Below, in pieces: positions 1 through 12,011 of a stretch of 64,000 bases of DNA. The notes beneath the pieces were generated by a model that was not told the origin of the DNA, made no database searches, and saw only the letters and a program-made list of their open reading frames with translations. The translations under genes were made by a program, and so were the position numbers. Source of the stretch: Cyrtodaria siliqua (lineage: Eukaryota; Mollusca; Bivalvia; Adapedonta; Hiatellidae); NCBI GenBank assembly GCA_037043455.1, contig JAWPHD010001422.1:1-64000 (forward strand). The letters are read 5' to 3'. Each line of letters opens with the position of its first letter. Positions within the stretch are counted from its first letter, which is position 1.

Positions 1-900
1 AGGATAATAAATTTAATTACTTAATCAGTGCTTTTTTTCTAAAAATTGTGAAGACTCCCTAGCCTAGTCATTTTGTGGGAAAAAAACGCGATAACTGTCT
101 GATTTGTGAAAAAAGTATTGAAAGATTGTTAAAAGAGATATTACTCAATACATGCATACATTGTTTTTGTGGGAGGAGGACACTATAAAACAAATGTACA
201 ATTTATATTCAGCATAATATGGTACATTTTAGATAAACTTTGTACTGAGAATTTATCTAAAACAAAACAATATGAGAAAGTTAAATGGGGAAATGTTGTT
301 TACCAATTTTGAATTGTGAAGTAGCCGAATTTCGGCCCCTGTTATAAAAGGGAAAAAAGCCCTGTTAATACTATTGCAAAGTCTTAATATACTAAAAGTA
401 TATAAAAATGATGAATTTATTTGGCATGCTTGGGAAATTATTGCAGTATATTATGTACAGTACAGCTCAGACTGTACCCTTTTCACGTCGAGTGAGGAAT
501 TTAGAAATTGCGTAGTTTGATGACAAAACTACTCAGATTGTAGATCAGCTAGGCAAAAAATGACTGGCATACTTACGTCACGACACTTCAAAAACAACTC
601 AGAGTTTGCCGAGTAGAAATTACACATGTAATGGGTGCATCTTTTTCTAGGCTGATCATTATTGTCCCTAATTATTCAATAAGTTTAGAGAGAAATTCTA
701 AACTCTCTATTTTTGGATGTTACAATATTTCCTGGATATTGTCCTGGGCTTTGATGCGGTTTATATGGCGGCTCCTATTATAGGCTTTACGGTGACATTT
801 ACATTCAAGTGTTTTATATTATTCTAACTGATTCTTATTTGTAACCAGTTTTACCAGTCTATTTTTTAAAACATCAATGATATCTTTGGTCAGAAATAAT
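1..900. other. AT-rich intergenic sequence, no gene seen
   Basis: I find no credible exon, tRNA-like sequence, tandem repeat or terminal inverted repeat here. Open frames are short and interrupted on both strands. Confidence 0.5.
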
Positions 901-1009
901 GACAAGAGCTGTCGGAGAACAGCGCAGCTCGACTATTCGATGTTTTAGAGAATAATACATTATATAGCTAGTATATACCATCAGAAAACAAGGCTAAAAC
1001 AATGTGGGG

Positions 1010-2690
1010 TGGGGTTGGGAGCGCAACATAGCTATGTGTAAGAAATGACCAAAACTACACAGAAATATGTAAAAAAATAAAAATAAAAAATAAAAAGATT
1101 CCGAGTTTTGAGTGGGGTGGGGGTGGGGGTGGCGGATAGGCGGGGATGGGTGGTGTGGGGAGTGGAGGTGATGAGGGCAACATATATGTGTAAGAAGCTA
1201 TGTAAGAATTCACCAAAACAACACAAAAATATGTAAAAAAAAAAATAAAAAAATCGAGTTTTAAGTAGGGATGGGGAATAGGCGGGGTGTGGGGAGGGCA
1301 AAATATATGTGTGAGGAGCTATGTAAGTATTGACCAAAACAAGACAGAAATATGGTAAAACAAATAAAAATATTTCGAGTGGGGTGGGAGTGTGGGGAGG
1401 GGTGGAAGCAAGGTAGGTATGTGTAAAAATTGACAAAAACAACACAGAAATATGTAAAAAAAAAAAAAGATTAAAAAAATCGAGTTTCGAGTGTTGGGGG
1501 AGTGGGGGAGGGAGCAACATGTATGTGTAAGAAGCTATATGTAAGAATTTACCAAACAACACAGATATATGTAAAAAACAATAAACATTAAATAAAAATA
1601 TTCCAGTTTCGAGCATGGGGGGAGTGGGGGGTGGGGACAGGTGCAACATAGCTATGTGTCAGAATTGGCTAAAACAACACAGAAATATGTAAAAAAAAAG
1701 AAAGTTTCGAGTGTGTGTGTGGGGGGGGGGGGGGTGGGGGGTGCGGGTGGAGATGCAGGGGTTGGGGAGATGAGGGAGCAACATATATGTGTTAAGAAGC
1801 TATGTGTAAGAATTGACCAAAACAACTCAGAAATATGTAAAAAAAATAATTCTAGTTTCGAGTGTGTGGGGGGAGGGGGTGGGGGCGGGGGAGGGGGGCA
1901 AGGGAAGGTGGCAACATGTGTAAGAATTGACAAAAGCAACACAGATATATGTAAAAAAAAATGCCTGGTGGGGGGTGGGGCGAGTTGCAACAAATATGTG
2001 TAAGAATTGACTAAACAACACAGAAATATGCAAAAACAAATAGAGTTTCAAGTGGGGGTGGGGGGTGAGGGGCGTGGTGGTGGGGGGGGGGGGAGAGGGC
2101 AACATATATGTGTCAGAATTGACTAAAACAACACAGAAATATGTAAAGAAAGTTTCGAGTGTGTGTGTGGGGGGGGGGGGGGTGGGGGGTGCGGGTGGAG
2201 ATGCAGGGGTTGGGGAGATGAGGGAGCAACATATATGTGTAAGAAGCTATGTGTAAGAATTGACCAAAACAACTCAGAAATATGTAAAAAAAATAATTCT
2301 AGTTTCGAGTGTGTGGGGGGAGGGGGTGGGGGCGGGGGAGGGGGGCAAGGGGAAGGTGGCAACATGTGTAAGAATTGACAAAAGCAACACAGATATATGT
2401 AAAAAAAAATGCCTGGTGGGGGGTGGGGCGAGTTGCAACAAATATGTGTAAGAATTGACTAAACAACACAGAAATATGCAAAAACAAATAGAGTTTCAAG
2501 TGGGGGTGGGGGGTGAGGGGCGTGGTGGTGGGGGGGGGGGGGAGAGGGCAACATATATGTGTCAGAATTGACTAAAACAACACAGAAATATGTAAAACAA
2601 ATAAAAAGTAAAAAAGAAAAGGTGTGTGGAGTGGGGGTGGGGGTGGGGTGAGTGGGGGCTGGTGGGGGAGGAGAGAGCCCATGCCCCAAT
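1010..2690 (+). repeat. G-rich degenerate minisatellite with ~450-bp internal duplication
   Basis: A unit of roughly 100-150 bp alternates an A-rich half (GCAACATATATGTGTAAGAA, then ACAACACAGAAATATG and an A run) with a G-rich half of G runs 3 to 14 long. The block near 1,656-2,107 recurs at about 2,108-2,556 with an offset of about 448-453 bp and very few differences, so it is a recent tandem duplication. The many G runs on the + strand have G-quadruplex potential. All open frames over this stretch are low-complexity translations of the repeat. Confidence 0.85.
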
Positions 2691-2744
2691 ATGGGTGAAA
2701 TATGAATAAGATACATAATGCTATAAGAAATCACCAAACCAAAA

Positions 2745-3275
2745 TTATAGATGGGCCATCACAATTTGGGTTCCATGGGAGCCCAGAATTTGCAGAAGAC
2801 AAAATTACTTATCCAACCCTTTACAGCATACTATAAGGAAACCAATTCCAAAATTTAGTTCAGCTAGGACAGGAAATGTAAGAGATAGACTTGTAAACAA
2901 AGCTTACACGCAAAATTTGATGTGAAACAGACACATTTTAAGGACTATCAAAATTTGGGTTTACAGGAACCAAAATTACTTAAACAGTCCTGAAGATAAT
3001 GCTATAAGGAAGCTAATGGGCAAATTTGGTTGTGCTAGGGTAATAATTGTAAGAGATATAGACTTGTAAACACAGCTTACATGCAAAATTTGATGTAAAA
3101 TGGGACACATTGTATGGGCTATCATAATTTGGATTCCATTAGGGTTACAGGAACCAAAATTGCTTATGCAGCCCTTAAGATAATGCTATAAGGAAGCCCA
3201 TGGCCAAAATTGGTTGTGCTAGGGTAAGAAATGTAAGGGATACAGCTTACACGCAAACCTTGATGTGGGACGCCG
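2745..3275 (+). repeat. Three imperfect tandem copies of a ~165-180-bp unit
   Basis: The phrases GGAACCAAAATTACTTA, GATAATGCTATAAGGAAG and ATGCAAAATTTGATGT (or close variants) recur in the same order three times. Each unit carries 'TTGTGCTAGGGTAA' or a similar string. This is the right part of the element that closes at 3,329. Confidence 0.75.
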
Positions 3276-3572
3276 ACGGCGACGCCGGGGTGATTACATA
3301 AGCTCTCTTATTTTTCGAATAGTCGAGCTAAAAAAAATGTAACCTATTGTAAGTGCTTGTAAAATACATCTCATAATCTGGGAGCCTCGATATGGCAAAG
3401 AAAGGGAAGGCCCTGATTATGGATTTTTACGTCGTTGAAAATGGACAACAAAAACTTGTGACCAACTGCTTTAAACTTTTTATATACGGATCTGTTTCGA
3501 AATGTACTCATTATATATATCAATAATACAAACTTTGTACACAAAATATGCACTTGGTGTCTCCTTTTTTTG

Positions 3573-3704
3573 CACTTTTCTGGTGATTTCTTGCTTTTTC
3601 AAGCGGGCTGACAAATCTGAATTATTCCGACAATTTTTCAGTTTGTCAGCCCACTTGAAAATGCAAGAAATCACCAGAAAAAGTGTCGGAATAATTCAGA
3701 TTTG
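3573..3704. repeat. Two interleaved inverted repeats (A-B-A'-B')
   Basis: Arm A (3,573-3,615, containing CTGGTGATTTCTTGC and GGGCTGACAAA) is the reverse complement of A' (3,642-3,685) with about three differences. Arm B (3,612-3,632) is an exact 21-bp reverse complement of B' (3,684-3,704). The order is A-B-A'-B', so the two stems cannot both form as nested hairpins; together they would be a pseudoknot-like arrangement. It lies just downstream of the stop codon of the - strand exon at 3,748-4,139, so it could fall in that gene's 3' UTR. Confidence 0.8.
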
Positions 3705-3747
3705 TTTATCTTCCCAATAATAAATCATCACAGGTGCGCCCTCTTGG

Positions 3748-4139
3748 TTAATTGGATTCTACGCGCTCATTTTCGTGAAATGGATACTCGGATTCCAAAA
3801 CACTGACTTCGCATACATCCTCACAGCACTCAATAACTCGGTGATATGAGTGAAATGTGGGTTTCGCGTGAACTGTACTGTACATAATCTTGTCGCTAGT
3901 CTCAGTTTCCACTGGTGTTAATGTCAAATCCAATTCCATATATCGGGACATTTTACCTGATTTTTGTGACTCTGGTCTCACTCTGTAGAACGTATATTCA
4001 GACAGACTCCCCGGGGACATCAACATGCTCCTCATTAGTTTGTAGGGGGTGTGGTAATGGGACATGTCATCGTTGAGGCGGCGTGAGAGATGTGGCAGTA
4101 GTGGGTTGTAATAGAACAATGACTTCTCTGTCAAGTAAC
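3748..4139 (-). CDS. Terminal coding exon of an unrecognised gene
   Basis: On the - strand a good acceptor (TTCTTTCCAG, intron side ending at 4,140) is followed by an open frame in phase 1: GT, then TAC (Tyr), then about 129 residues to a TAA at 3,748-3,750. The translation is of mixed composition with no low-complexity runs, unlike the repeat-derived frames around it. It begins YLTEKSLFYYNP, contains an MSHYHTPYKLMRSM segment and the pair ECCEDVCE near the end, and finishes NERVESN. I see no transmembrane segment or catalytic motif and do not recognise the family. Upstream exons would lie at higher coordinates on the - strand; I could not identify any, and a TIR element at 4,295-4,955 plus a LINE occupy much of that space. 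It could be a pseudogene fragment. Confidence 0.55.
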
Positions 4140-4294
4140 CTGGAAAGAATTTTATGTAAAAATAATTTATTTGTATGTTATTTTACAAAATAGAAACTTG
4201 CCAAAGTGTAAAACGCAATAAACTTTTTTATACCACATGTAACCTGTGTATTGTGTTTATAATATATAGAGGATCTTACACGAGTACTTATTTA

Positions 4295-4955
4295 TTATTG
4301 AAATTTATTAAATGAGATGGCAAAATGATATAATGCGAGGCTCTTGCCGAACATTATATCATTTTAGTCTCTATCATCCAGACACACTCAATCTGACTGC
4401 GAGCGCTAGCGAGCGTCTGGACTCACTGTTCTTTAAAAAATGTGACCGATAGACGGCGCCAACCGTCAAAACTGCGACGTGACGTCATTTTGATTGCAAC
4501 ATCAAAGTGCACGTTCAATTACGCGCAACATTAGTACAAATGGGATGTGTGTACGTCCTTATTAAATACAAAATAAACTTCGTTTTATTGTAGTTTCTCT
4601 AAAAACATAATATAATCTTACAAAATGATGTTTAAAATTTAATGTTTAGCATTAATCGTGATCCGCTGACTATGTTTGGAGTAATTTTATTGCACAACAT
4701 TGCGCGTAACGTCACGCAATTTTTGACGCCGTCGTGTCGTAGGGGGTGATTCCCATGGATTTCCATAACAAACTGAAGTTGACCAGTCAGAGGCCGGCGA
4801 TTTCTTTTTGTCCACACCTCGTTTTGATGTAAACATTTTTAAAGAAGCTTTACTGCAGACCATCGTTTTGACTTCTTTGAGAGAAGTCTCGCGAGAGGTC
4901 TGGATGATCGAGACTATATATCATTTTTGCTAACGAGTTTAATAAATTCAATAAT
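4295..4955. mobile_element. MITE-like element with ~60-bp imperfect terminal inverted repeats
   Basis: The left end (ATTATTGAAATTTATTAAA, then GGCAAAATGATATA and ATCATCCAGAC) is matched in inverted orientation by the right end (GTCTGGATGATCGAGACTAT, then ATCATTTTTGC and TTTAATAAATTCAATAAT). The ~660-bp body has no convincing coding frame. A related end sequence (TTTATTAAACGAGTTGGCAAAAA) occurs near 42,920-42,945. Confidence 0.75.
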
Positions 4956-5980
4956 GAATGAGAACGAATGTTAGATTCTATTTATCACCTAACTCACATT
5001 TCGACTTTTATTGCATTTTGTCTGTCGCTTTAACACGCCAAACCGACATAAACCATTGGAATTGGATCAAGTCATTTTTTTTTTTGACAGCACATACTAG
5101 GCTTATTTGCATACTTATATAACTAGTGGTATATCGAAAATATAGAATGGTGTTAATGCATTTTGGAATAGTGTGTGAAAACGTACGTAGACAATCGACC
5201 TTCTGATTGATTCTTTACAATAGCGGGGACTATTTTGCTTTGTTTTGTAAATTTAGCCTTTTATTACATATATACACGGGTCTCATAGTTTGCTTAAAAT
5301 TAAAATAGATGTATAAATGTATAGCTATATGGTATGGTGACAAGTGTCATTCAGTTTTAGAGTGGGCAGCTATAAGATGTGTATAAGAGTTAAAGGATCA
5401 GCTATATGTATACGTAGTATAGTACGGTACACTTGGATATGTGCGGACGCAACAGGTTTTGCTTAAAGCTGCACTGTATATATAAAACAGATTTGAGTCT
5501 ATGCGAATACATACTTAACGTAAGCTATGATAAGCTAAAGGAATTTATTATTTATATTTTTTGAAAAGCAAATTATATGCAAACTATACGCATAATGCCA
5601 TTTATTTTAAACGTAAAATATTTTTGTTTTGAAATAAAAAAGACTCTAAATATAACTAAACACTAAAGTTATTTGTCTTCTTTTTTTTTCTTGTTAACAA
5701 CAATCGAATTTTTAAATGTTTTTTATTTTTTATTTTTTATATATCGTTTACATGTTAACTTATGTGTTGTATTGTTTTTGTATGCCTTTTTTACTTTGAG
5801 GTATTGCCTAGACTTCTAAGTGGTAAAACCACAAACAAATGTTTGTAATAATTATGTTATTCTGTTTCAGCCCATTATTTGCATTCATGAAACTATTTAT
5901 GTCATCCAAAACTATGATTATATGTCAACCCTCTCTTAGATTGCCTTATCTATCTTCTTATCAAATACGTTTACGACATA
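4956..5980. other. AT-rich sequence upstream of the LINE, no gene seen
   Basis: No ORF1-like frame, zinc knuckle or coiled coil is visible in front of the LINE ORF2 start, so the element is either 5' truncated or its first frame is unrecognisable. The rest is simple AT-rich DNA. Confidence 0.5.
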
Positions 5981-5984
5981 ACAT

Positions 5985-6715
5985 ATGGATTTTAAACTAT
6001 GCTCTTTAAATGTCAGAGGTTTGGTAAATAAACACAAACGACAACAAGTATTCCACTGGTTAAACGATCAACACTTTTCAATATGTCTATTACAAGAAAC
6101 ACATTTAAGTAGCAAATTAGAACAAACATGGATAACCGAATGGGGTGGTGATGCATATTTCAGCGGAAATAAAAGTAATAGTGAAGGTGTATGCATTTTA
6201 ATCAATTCAAAGCTATCATACACATTTTTAAACTATACAGATATTGTTTCAGGTAGATTACAAGCTATCGATTTAAATATAACGATAAAGAAATAACTTT
6301 AATAAATATCTACGGTCTAAATAACGATGATATATCTTTACTCGAAAGTTACAAAAATACATTTTAGAACATGAAGATAAAAACTTTGTTATAGGGGGTG
6401 ATTTCAATACAGTCTTGAATACTGCAATAGATAAAAAGAACGGAAGATTGATACACATATACGTTGTCGAAATAAAGTAAATTCATTAATTGAACTCATT
6501 CAGTTAACAGACGTTTGGAGAATACAACATCCAAACACAACTCAATATACATGGCATTCAAACCACAGAACGCCAATATTTTGCAGATTAGATTATTTCC
6601 TAATTTCTAATAACCTAGTTAATATTACAATAGAAAGTCGGATTAAAGCTGGCTATAAAACAGATCATTCACTTATTACATTAAATCTAGACCTTAATGT
6701 GCAGCAACGAGGTCC
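5985..6715 (+). pseudogene. LINE APE-type endonuclease domain, frameshifted
   Basis: Translation from ATG 5,985 gives LCSLNVRGL, then LLQETHLS, the conserved N and QETH catalytic motifs of exonuclease-endonuclease-phosphatase domains. After a frameshift near 6,290 the same protein continues in other frames with a GGDFN-like stretch (6,398 region), RLDYFLIS (about 6,585) and TDHSLITL (about 6,662), the terminal D-H motif of the fold. This domain nicks target DNA to prime reverse transcription. The breaks make it non-functional. Confidence 0.85.
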
Positions 6716-6759
6716 GGGGTATTTTAAAATGAACAATAGTTTAATTCTAGAAAGAGATT

Positions 6760-8340
6760 ATCAAAAAATATTAAAAACATTATCGAAGAGGTCGCAAATA
6801 TTAACAAAGACGCAAAACCAAACACATTATGGGAAGTAATAAAAGGTTCTATTAGGAATGAAACAATACGTTATGCAACATATAAAAAGAAATGTGATAA
6901 CAAGCAAGAAAAACAACTTCAAAAATATATTGAAAACTTTGATATTCGAATGCAAAATATAGTAGACAATGATTCTGTGGATGATTTAAAACTGGAAAAA
7001 GACAGAAAACAAGCAGAATTAAATGACATTATAGACAACAGAATAAATGGAATTATCATTCGTTCTAAAGCGCAAATGGTCGAACGCAATGAAAGAAATA
7101 GTAAGCTTTTCTCTAATTTAGAAAAGAAAAAATCGGAAACTAAAACGGTTAATATAAATGGAAAAAATATTACCAATCAGCTAGATATACTAAACGAGCA
7201 AAAAGGGTTTTACGAACGATTATACAAACAAAAAATCATAAAAACATCCAATTTTTACTTTTTTAATAATTCAATGAAACGTTTAACCCAAGAAGAAAAG
7301 GATACTTGTGACGGTATGTTAACCGAATATGAATGTGCAAATGCTCTAAAAGCCATGAATAATAATAAAAGCCCGGGTTCAGCGGGACTCACTACAGAGT
7401 TTTACAAAATAATTTTGGAATCATTTGAAACAATTTTATATAAAATCAATAAATTATTCGTTTACAACAGGGGAAATGACAGAACTGCAAAAACAAAGTA
7501 TAATTACACTTCTGCCTAAACCTAACAAAGATATATCCTTTCTAGAAAATTTGAGACCTATAAGTTTATTAAATGTAGATTACAAAATTGCAACTAAAGC
7601 TATTGCCAACAGAATTAAAAAAGTAATATCGTCGATAATTAGAAGTGCTCAAACAGGTTTTATTAAAGGTAGGTACATTGGAGAAAATATAAGATTACTA
7701 TTTGAAATACTTGAATATGTAGACGAACTACAACTACCGGCTTTATTATTCTTCTCAGATTTTGAAAAAGCTTTTCATAGTTTAGATCATACGTTTTTAT
7801 TTGAAACACTTAAACATTTAAATTTTGGGGATTCTCTTATTAACTGGGTAAAATTATTTTACAAAAATGCAAATAGCTGCGTAACAAACAATGGACATAC
7901 GTCGCCGTCATTTTTAATACAACGAGGCGTTCGGCAAGGTTGCCCGTTATCTCCCATAATATTTATAATGTGCATTGAACTGCTATCATATGAAATAACA
8001 AATAATAAAACAATAAAAGGAATTAACATTGCTGGACAAGAAGTAAAAAATACCTTATTTGCAGACGAAGCATCATTCTTTACAGATGGAACTAGAAAAT
8101 CTTTTGAAAAGTTAATAGAGGTTTTAGACAACTTCAGCCACACATCCGGTCTAAATCTAAATGTTAAATAATGCAACGTTTTAAGAGCGGGGTCGCTTAA
8201 AACCTGTAATATTAAATATTGTGAACAAAAACACTTCCAGTGGAGCTCAGAGCAAGCAAAAGCTCTAGGAATGGTCTTTCATACGAACAAGGCAAACATA
8301 ACAGCTTTAAATCTAGAACCTAAATTGCAAGATTTTAAAA
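6760..8340 (+). pseudogene. LINE reverse transcriptase domain, broken
   Basis: Two overlapping frames (6,950-7,519 and 7,425-8,171) carry successive RT blocks: KSPGSAGLTTEFYK, NLRPISLLNVDYKI, FSDFEKAFHS (first catalytic Asp present), RGVRQGCPLSP, and FADEASFFTD where the usual (Y/F)ADD is found. The second catalytic Asp is replaced by Glu, and a TAA ends the frame at 8,171 directly after the GLNLNVK motif. Coding similarity continues beyond the stop (about 8,172-8,340). This is a dead copy. Confidence 0.9.
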
Positions 8341-8377
8341 ACTGTTAAAGCAATGGCAACATAGAGAACTGACATTA

Positions 8378-9552
8378 TTGGGTAAAATTACTGTTATAAA
8401 ATCGTTTGCACTTCCGAGATTAATTTATCCTCTTTCCGTCTTGCCTATTCCACCTGCAGATAAAATAAATCAAATAACACATAGTATGTACGAATTTATA
8501 TGGGATGGAAAACCGGATAAAATCAAAAGAAAAACGTTAATGAAAGATTACGAAAAAGGAGGTCTTAAAATGATTGATATTACAAAATTCATCTACTCAT
8601 TAAAGGCAAGCTGGATAAAACGAATTTTGGACTGCAATAATAATGGAACATGGAAATATATATACATGAAAGAACTTGTGATGCAAAATAAAATCAAACG
8701 AAAAGGAAGAATGCATCAGCAAACAAATATTATGGAATAATTCTGAAATTAAGATTTTAAATAAAACAATATATTACAATAAATGGTACGATAAAGCTAT
8801 AAAACACATAGAGCACATTTATGATCTCAGAACAAAACAGTTTTATCCATTTGAATACTTTACTGAATTATATAACATTCAAGCATCAGACTTTCTGAAA
8901 TATTCATCATTAATATCAAGTATACCAAAAGAATGGAAAACTAAATTAAAACATGAAAATATAAGTTTCATGAGGGGAAATAGACTCACAGAAAAACTTA
9001 TTAATTCCAAACATACAAATAAGTTCATATACAATCACCAGCTACGGTATGATATTGACATTGATATAGCCCCACAGAAGAAATGGGAATACCCTTTCCC
9101 TAATGTTGAATTAGACTGGAGAACAATATATTTACAAACTTTTAAAACGACCATATATATAAAATTAAGAAATTTTCAATACAAATATCTCTTTAGAATT
9201 ATTTCAACAAATAAATTACTTCTAAAGCAGAAACTAGTTAATTCTAATCTATGCGATTTCTGTAATATGTATGTCGAGAATATAAAACATTTAGTTTGGG
9301 AATGTACCAAAACACAAACGTTTTGGACTGAACTGGCATTATTTTTAACTGCAAGAAATGTAAATATTACATTTAATTTTCAAACAATATCTTTTGGAAT
9401 AAATGATATACATGTTCATAAACAAGCCTATAATTTTGTCATTATGGTGCTAAATACTATGTTTTTGTAAATAAGTGTATAGACAGACCATTCCTAGATG
9501 CGAACTATTTATTGTTTATCTTTCAAAACGAATCGATATTGAAAAACAAATA
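8378..9552 (+). pseudogene. LINE ORF2 C-terminal region with CxxC-HxxxxC motif
   Basis: The frame at 8,378-8,740 contains FIWDGKPDKIKR and GGLKMIDI, typical of the region after RT in L1/Tx1 elements. The frame at 8,970-9,470 contains CDFCNM, then HLVWEC and FW, a Cys-Cys-His-Cys arrangement usual at the ORF2 C terminus. A frameshift near 8,735 separates the two pieces, and the tail decays after 9,470. Confidence 0.8.
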
Positions 9553-9689
9553 GCAATGATGCATGATAAAATACAACAACACAACTTAAAATGGAGTCAT
9601 TTTTTAAATATCATATAAATCCTATCAAAGAAATGGAAAACAAGGCAATCTTTCTTTCTTCTCTCTTCCTTTATTCACTTCCTGCTGGT

Positions 9690-9812
9690 ACAAACGAGTG
9701 GGCGGTTGTGTGTATATGTGTGTTATGTGTAGGTGTGTGAGTGAACACACGTGCCCTTGAGCGTACGTGGGTGTGTAAGAAGAACGTGTTTGAGAGCGTG
9801 CGTGCATGTGAG
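9690..9812 (+). repeat. GT-rich low-complexity tract
   Basis: Imperfect GTGTGTATATGTGTGTTATG-type sequence directly after the LINE remnant. It may be a decayed 3' tail or an independent microsatellite. Confidence 0.6.
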
Positions 9813-10130
9813 AAAAAAGACACAACAACAATTATTGTATCACATATTTGTACGTAGAATATAAAACTGAGCGAACAATTTATGCATGTATTATATTTCA
9901 GGTAAAAAGGCCAAAAACAATTCTAAAATAGTGATTAATATAATGTATATATAGACTTAAAACACTATAAGATAGAGATGTATGAATAAAAACTATAGTG
10001 AAACTAAATCTATGTCACACACTAGTATGTATCAATTGTAAGAGGAAACTATTTGGGCATAGACATTGTATGTACTTATCAAATGCTCGAAAAACTTGCT
10101 ATGCTATAATTGTATGAATAAGAACCTTTA

Positions 10131-10535
10131 ATGATGAATTGTTTGCATATTATAAATGTTACATACTGTAAAATATTTGATATAATAAAATTCATTATAA
10201 AAAAAACAAGATGTCTTGCGATTATATACTTGGTTGTCTGTTTAGGCAATGTTTTTATGAAAAAGCCACAACAGATAAACTATCACTGGTTGGATAATAC
10301 AGAAAACTTTTTGCTGAGGAACAACGATGTTTTGAGGTCCACCATCAACAGAACATACTATAGAAGCCGGATAGAAAATACGTTGAAACAACCAAACTTT
10401 AATGAAAAGAAAAGAGACAATTGGTGTACCGTTTTGTTAGCGATTGCTAAGTACTGTCAAGTAATGATTTCACTATTAGCAATGGAAGACGATATGTCTG
10501 CCTATGTGTTGGATATGCGCGTTTTATTAAGATAA
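10131..10535 (+). CDS. Uncertain 134-codon open frame, unrecognised
   Basis: An uninterrupted frame begins with ATG-ATG and encodes a hydrophobic N-terminal stretch (about residues 28-42, LAIIYLVVCLGNVF), then a polar segment with NNDVLRSTINRTYYRSRIEN and RDNWCTVLLAIAKYC, ending in LDMRVLLR. Composition is not repeat-like. I see no family signature, no splice structure and no neighbouring exon. It may be a retroelement remnant or a chance frame in AT-rich DNA. Confidence 0.2.
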   Translation: MMNCLHIINVTYCKIFDIIKFIIKKTRCLAIIYLVVCLGNVFMKKPQQINYHWLDNTENFLLRNNDVLRSTINRTYYRSRIENTLKQPNFNEKKRDNWCTVLLAIAKYCQVMISLLAMEDDMSAYVLDMRVLLR

Positions 10536-12010
10536 TATAAAAAAGAGATGTTTGTAAAACATATATGCCCCACTTCAACAACCATGACACAAACATTACT
10601 GCCAAGTTTAGAGTACCAGCTGTTTTTCAGTTATGGAAGCCAAGCAATTGCTAGTGACTTTTCATATATACATAGTGTATCATTGGCAGTTATCCTTATA
10701 TATATGTAGGTATTTTACCGTTAGCTTTCACCTGGGTTGCTTAATTTGCATATTCCTCATCAAAATAATGTATCCCATATGTCAAAATTATTTAATAGCT
10801 TGTGTCTGCATCCAGACAAACACTTTATCTTCAAAAATTCTGATTAATATGAAAACATCATGAATTTAAACTGTGGCGGAGTATGTCTTAACACCTGAAC
10901 AACATGAAACTGCAATTTAATAAGCAAGATGACCTAAAGGAAAGAAAAAAAATATTAGGATTTTACTCAACATAAAAAGTGTACACACCCAATGTCCAGG
11001 TATTCCCAGCAGAAAATATTAATATTTGTTGATTTTAAATCGGACAACTAGACCCCCTTGAAAAGCCTGATGTACTCCCTTTAAACTCGATAATCGTGTA
11101 CACGGATTTATGGCCAAGTGCCAATAACGCCCAAACTGGGACACGTGTACTGATAAATGTGAGGTATTCGGTCACAGTGCAAGCTTGGTGTCTAATTACC
11201 TACTCCATCCCGGATCATAATGAGGACAGCTGCAAATCTCGCAAGCAAATAAACGAAAAAATAAAGTTAACACATGCATTAAAATCTCTACACCAGTTAT
11301 ACGGTCCAGAATTATCAAAATATTCTAAAAACAGAAATGATCATAAAAACAAACAAACAACAGTACCAAAACAATGACAGGCAATACGTGGATTTGCCTC
11401 CTTAACGAGATAACGAGACAGCATCATGCATCGACATTAAATTCCTCGACTGACAAAAGCTATATATACAAACATCGGATTAATTTCAAGGCATCATGAG
11501 AATAAATTATGGCGAAATACCGTATAACAACAGGGCATTAGGATAGAAATAAGCGTCAAGTAGATAAAAGTGAGAAAAATCAGTTTTATACTCAAATGAA
11601 AAAGTACCGACCTCATGTGTGCTTCAGCAAGGTAAAAGGAAGTAGATAGACAGCGCATGAGCAAATAAACGAAAATACCATAGCAGATCCAGCTTACGAA
11701 ACATTTGGTCCCTCCCAATAACTATGGCTATAACTAGTAATAGCCCTTATTACAGTAGTATGTATTACTTCAATATCTTATGTTGTACATGCACTGTTTT
11801 AATTGCACGAATTTTGAGGATTAGTAGATATATATGCCAAAGTATAATGCAAATTTTCTTTATTCTATTTTCTCGTCAGTTCGGCAAAGTCCACGGTGAT
11901 GTAAATTGTTATCTAAAGTATATCATTCGGAATTTGCGAGGATTTCCAGTGAAATTAACTTAATCTCAATAGAAATTAAAACTAGTAATTAGTTTGCTCA
12001 ATCCTTAAAC
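10536..12010. other. Intergenic sequence, no gene seen
   Basis: AT-rich unique-looking sequence. The open frames of 60-95 codons lack motifs and start or end in AT-rich filler. Confidence 0.45.
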
Positions 12011-12011
12011 A

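Larger units (their letters stand above)
901..3335. mobile_element. Non-autonomous DNA element with near-terminal inverted repeats and tandem cargo
   Basis: AGCTCGACTATTCGA (926-940) is matched exactly in inverted orientation at 3,315-3,329. The outer flanks (ACAAGAGCTGTCGGAGAAC on the left; a CGACGGCGACGCCGGGGTG segment near 3,270-3,290 on the right) look like the edges of a dispersed molluscan repeat family. Between them lie a G-rich minisatellite and three copies of a ~165-180-bp unit. No transposase reading frame is present, so mobility would have to be supplied in trans. Exact ends and target duplication are not resolved. Confidence 0.6.
5985..9600 (+). mobile_element. Decayed L1/Tx1-like non-LTR retrotransposon (ORF2 region)
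   Basis: Segments of one long ORF2 are collinear but spread over different frames: an apurinic endonuclease, a reverse transcriptase and a C-terminal region with a CxxC...HxxxxC motif. At least half a dozen frameshifts or stops break it, so it cannot be active. The order and the C-terminal zinc-like motif fit L1/Tx1-clade LINEs. Recognisable coding similarity fades near 9,550. No target-site duplication was found. Confidence 0.85.

Noticed and set aside
1032..2737. Pro-rich and Gly-rich frames up to 205 codons
   Set aside because: They arise from the G-run minisatellite and change frame with homopolymer length.
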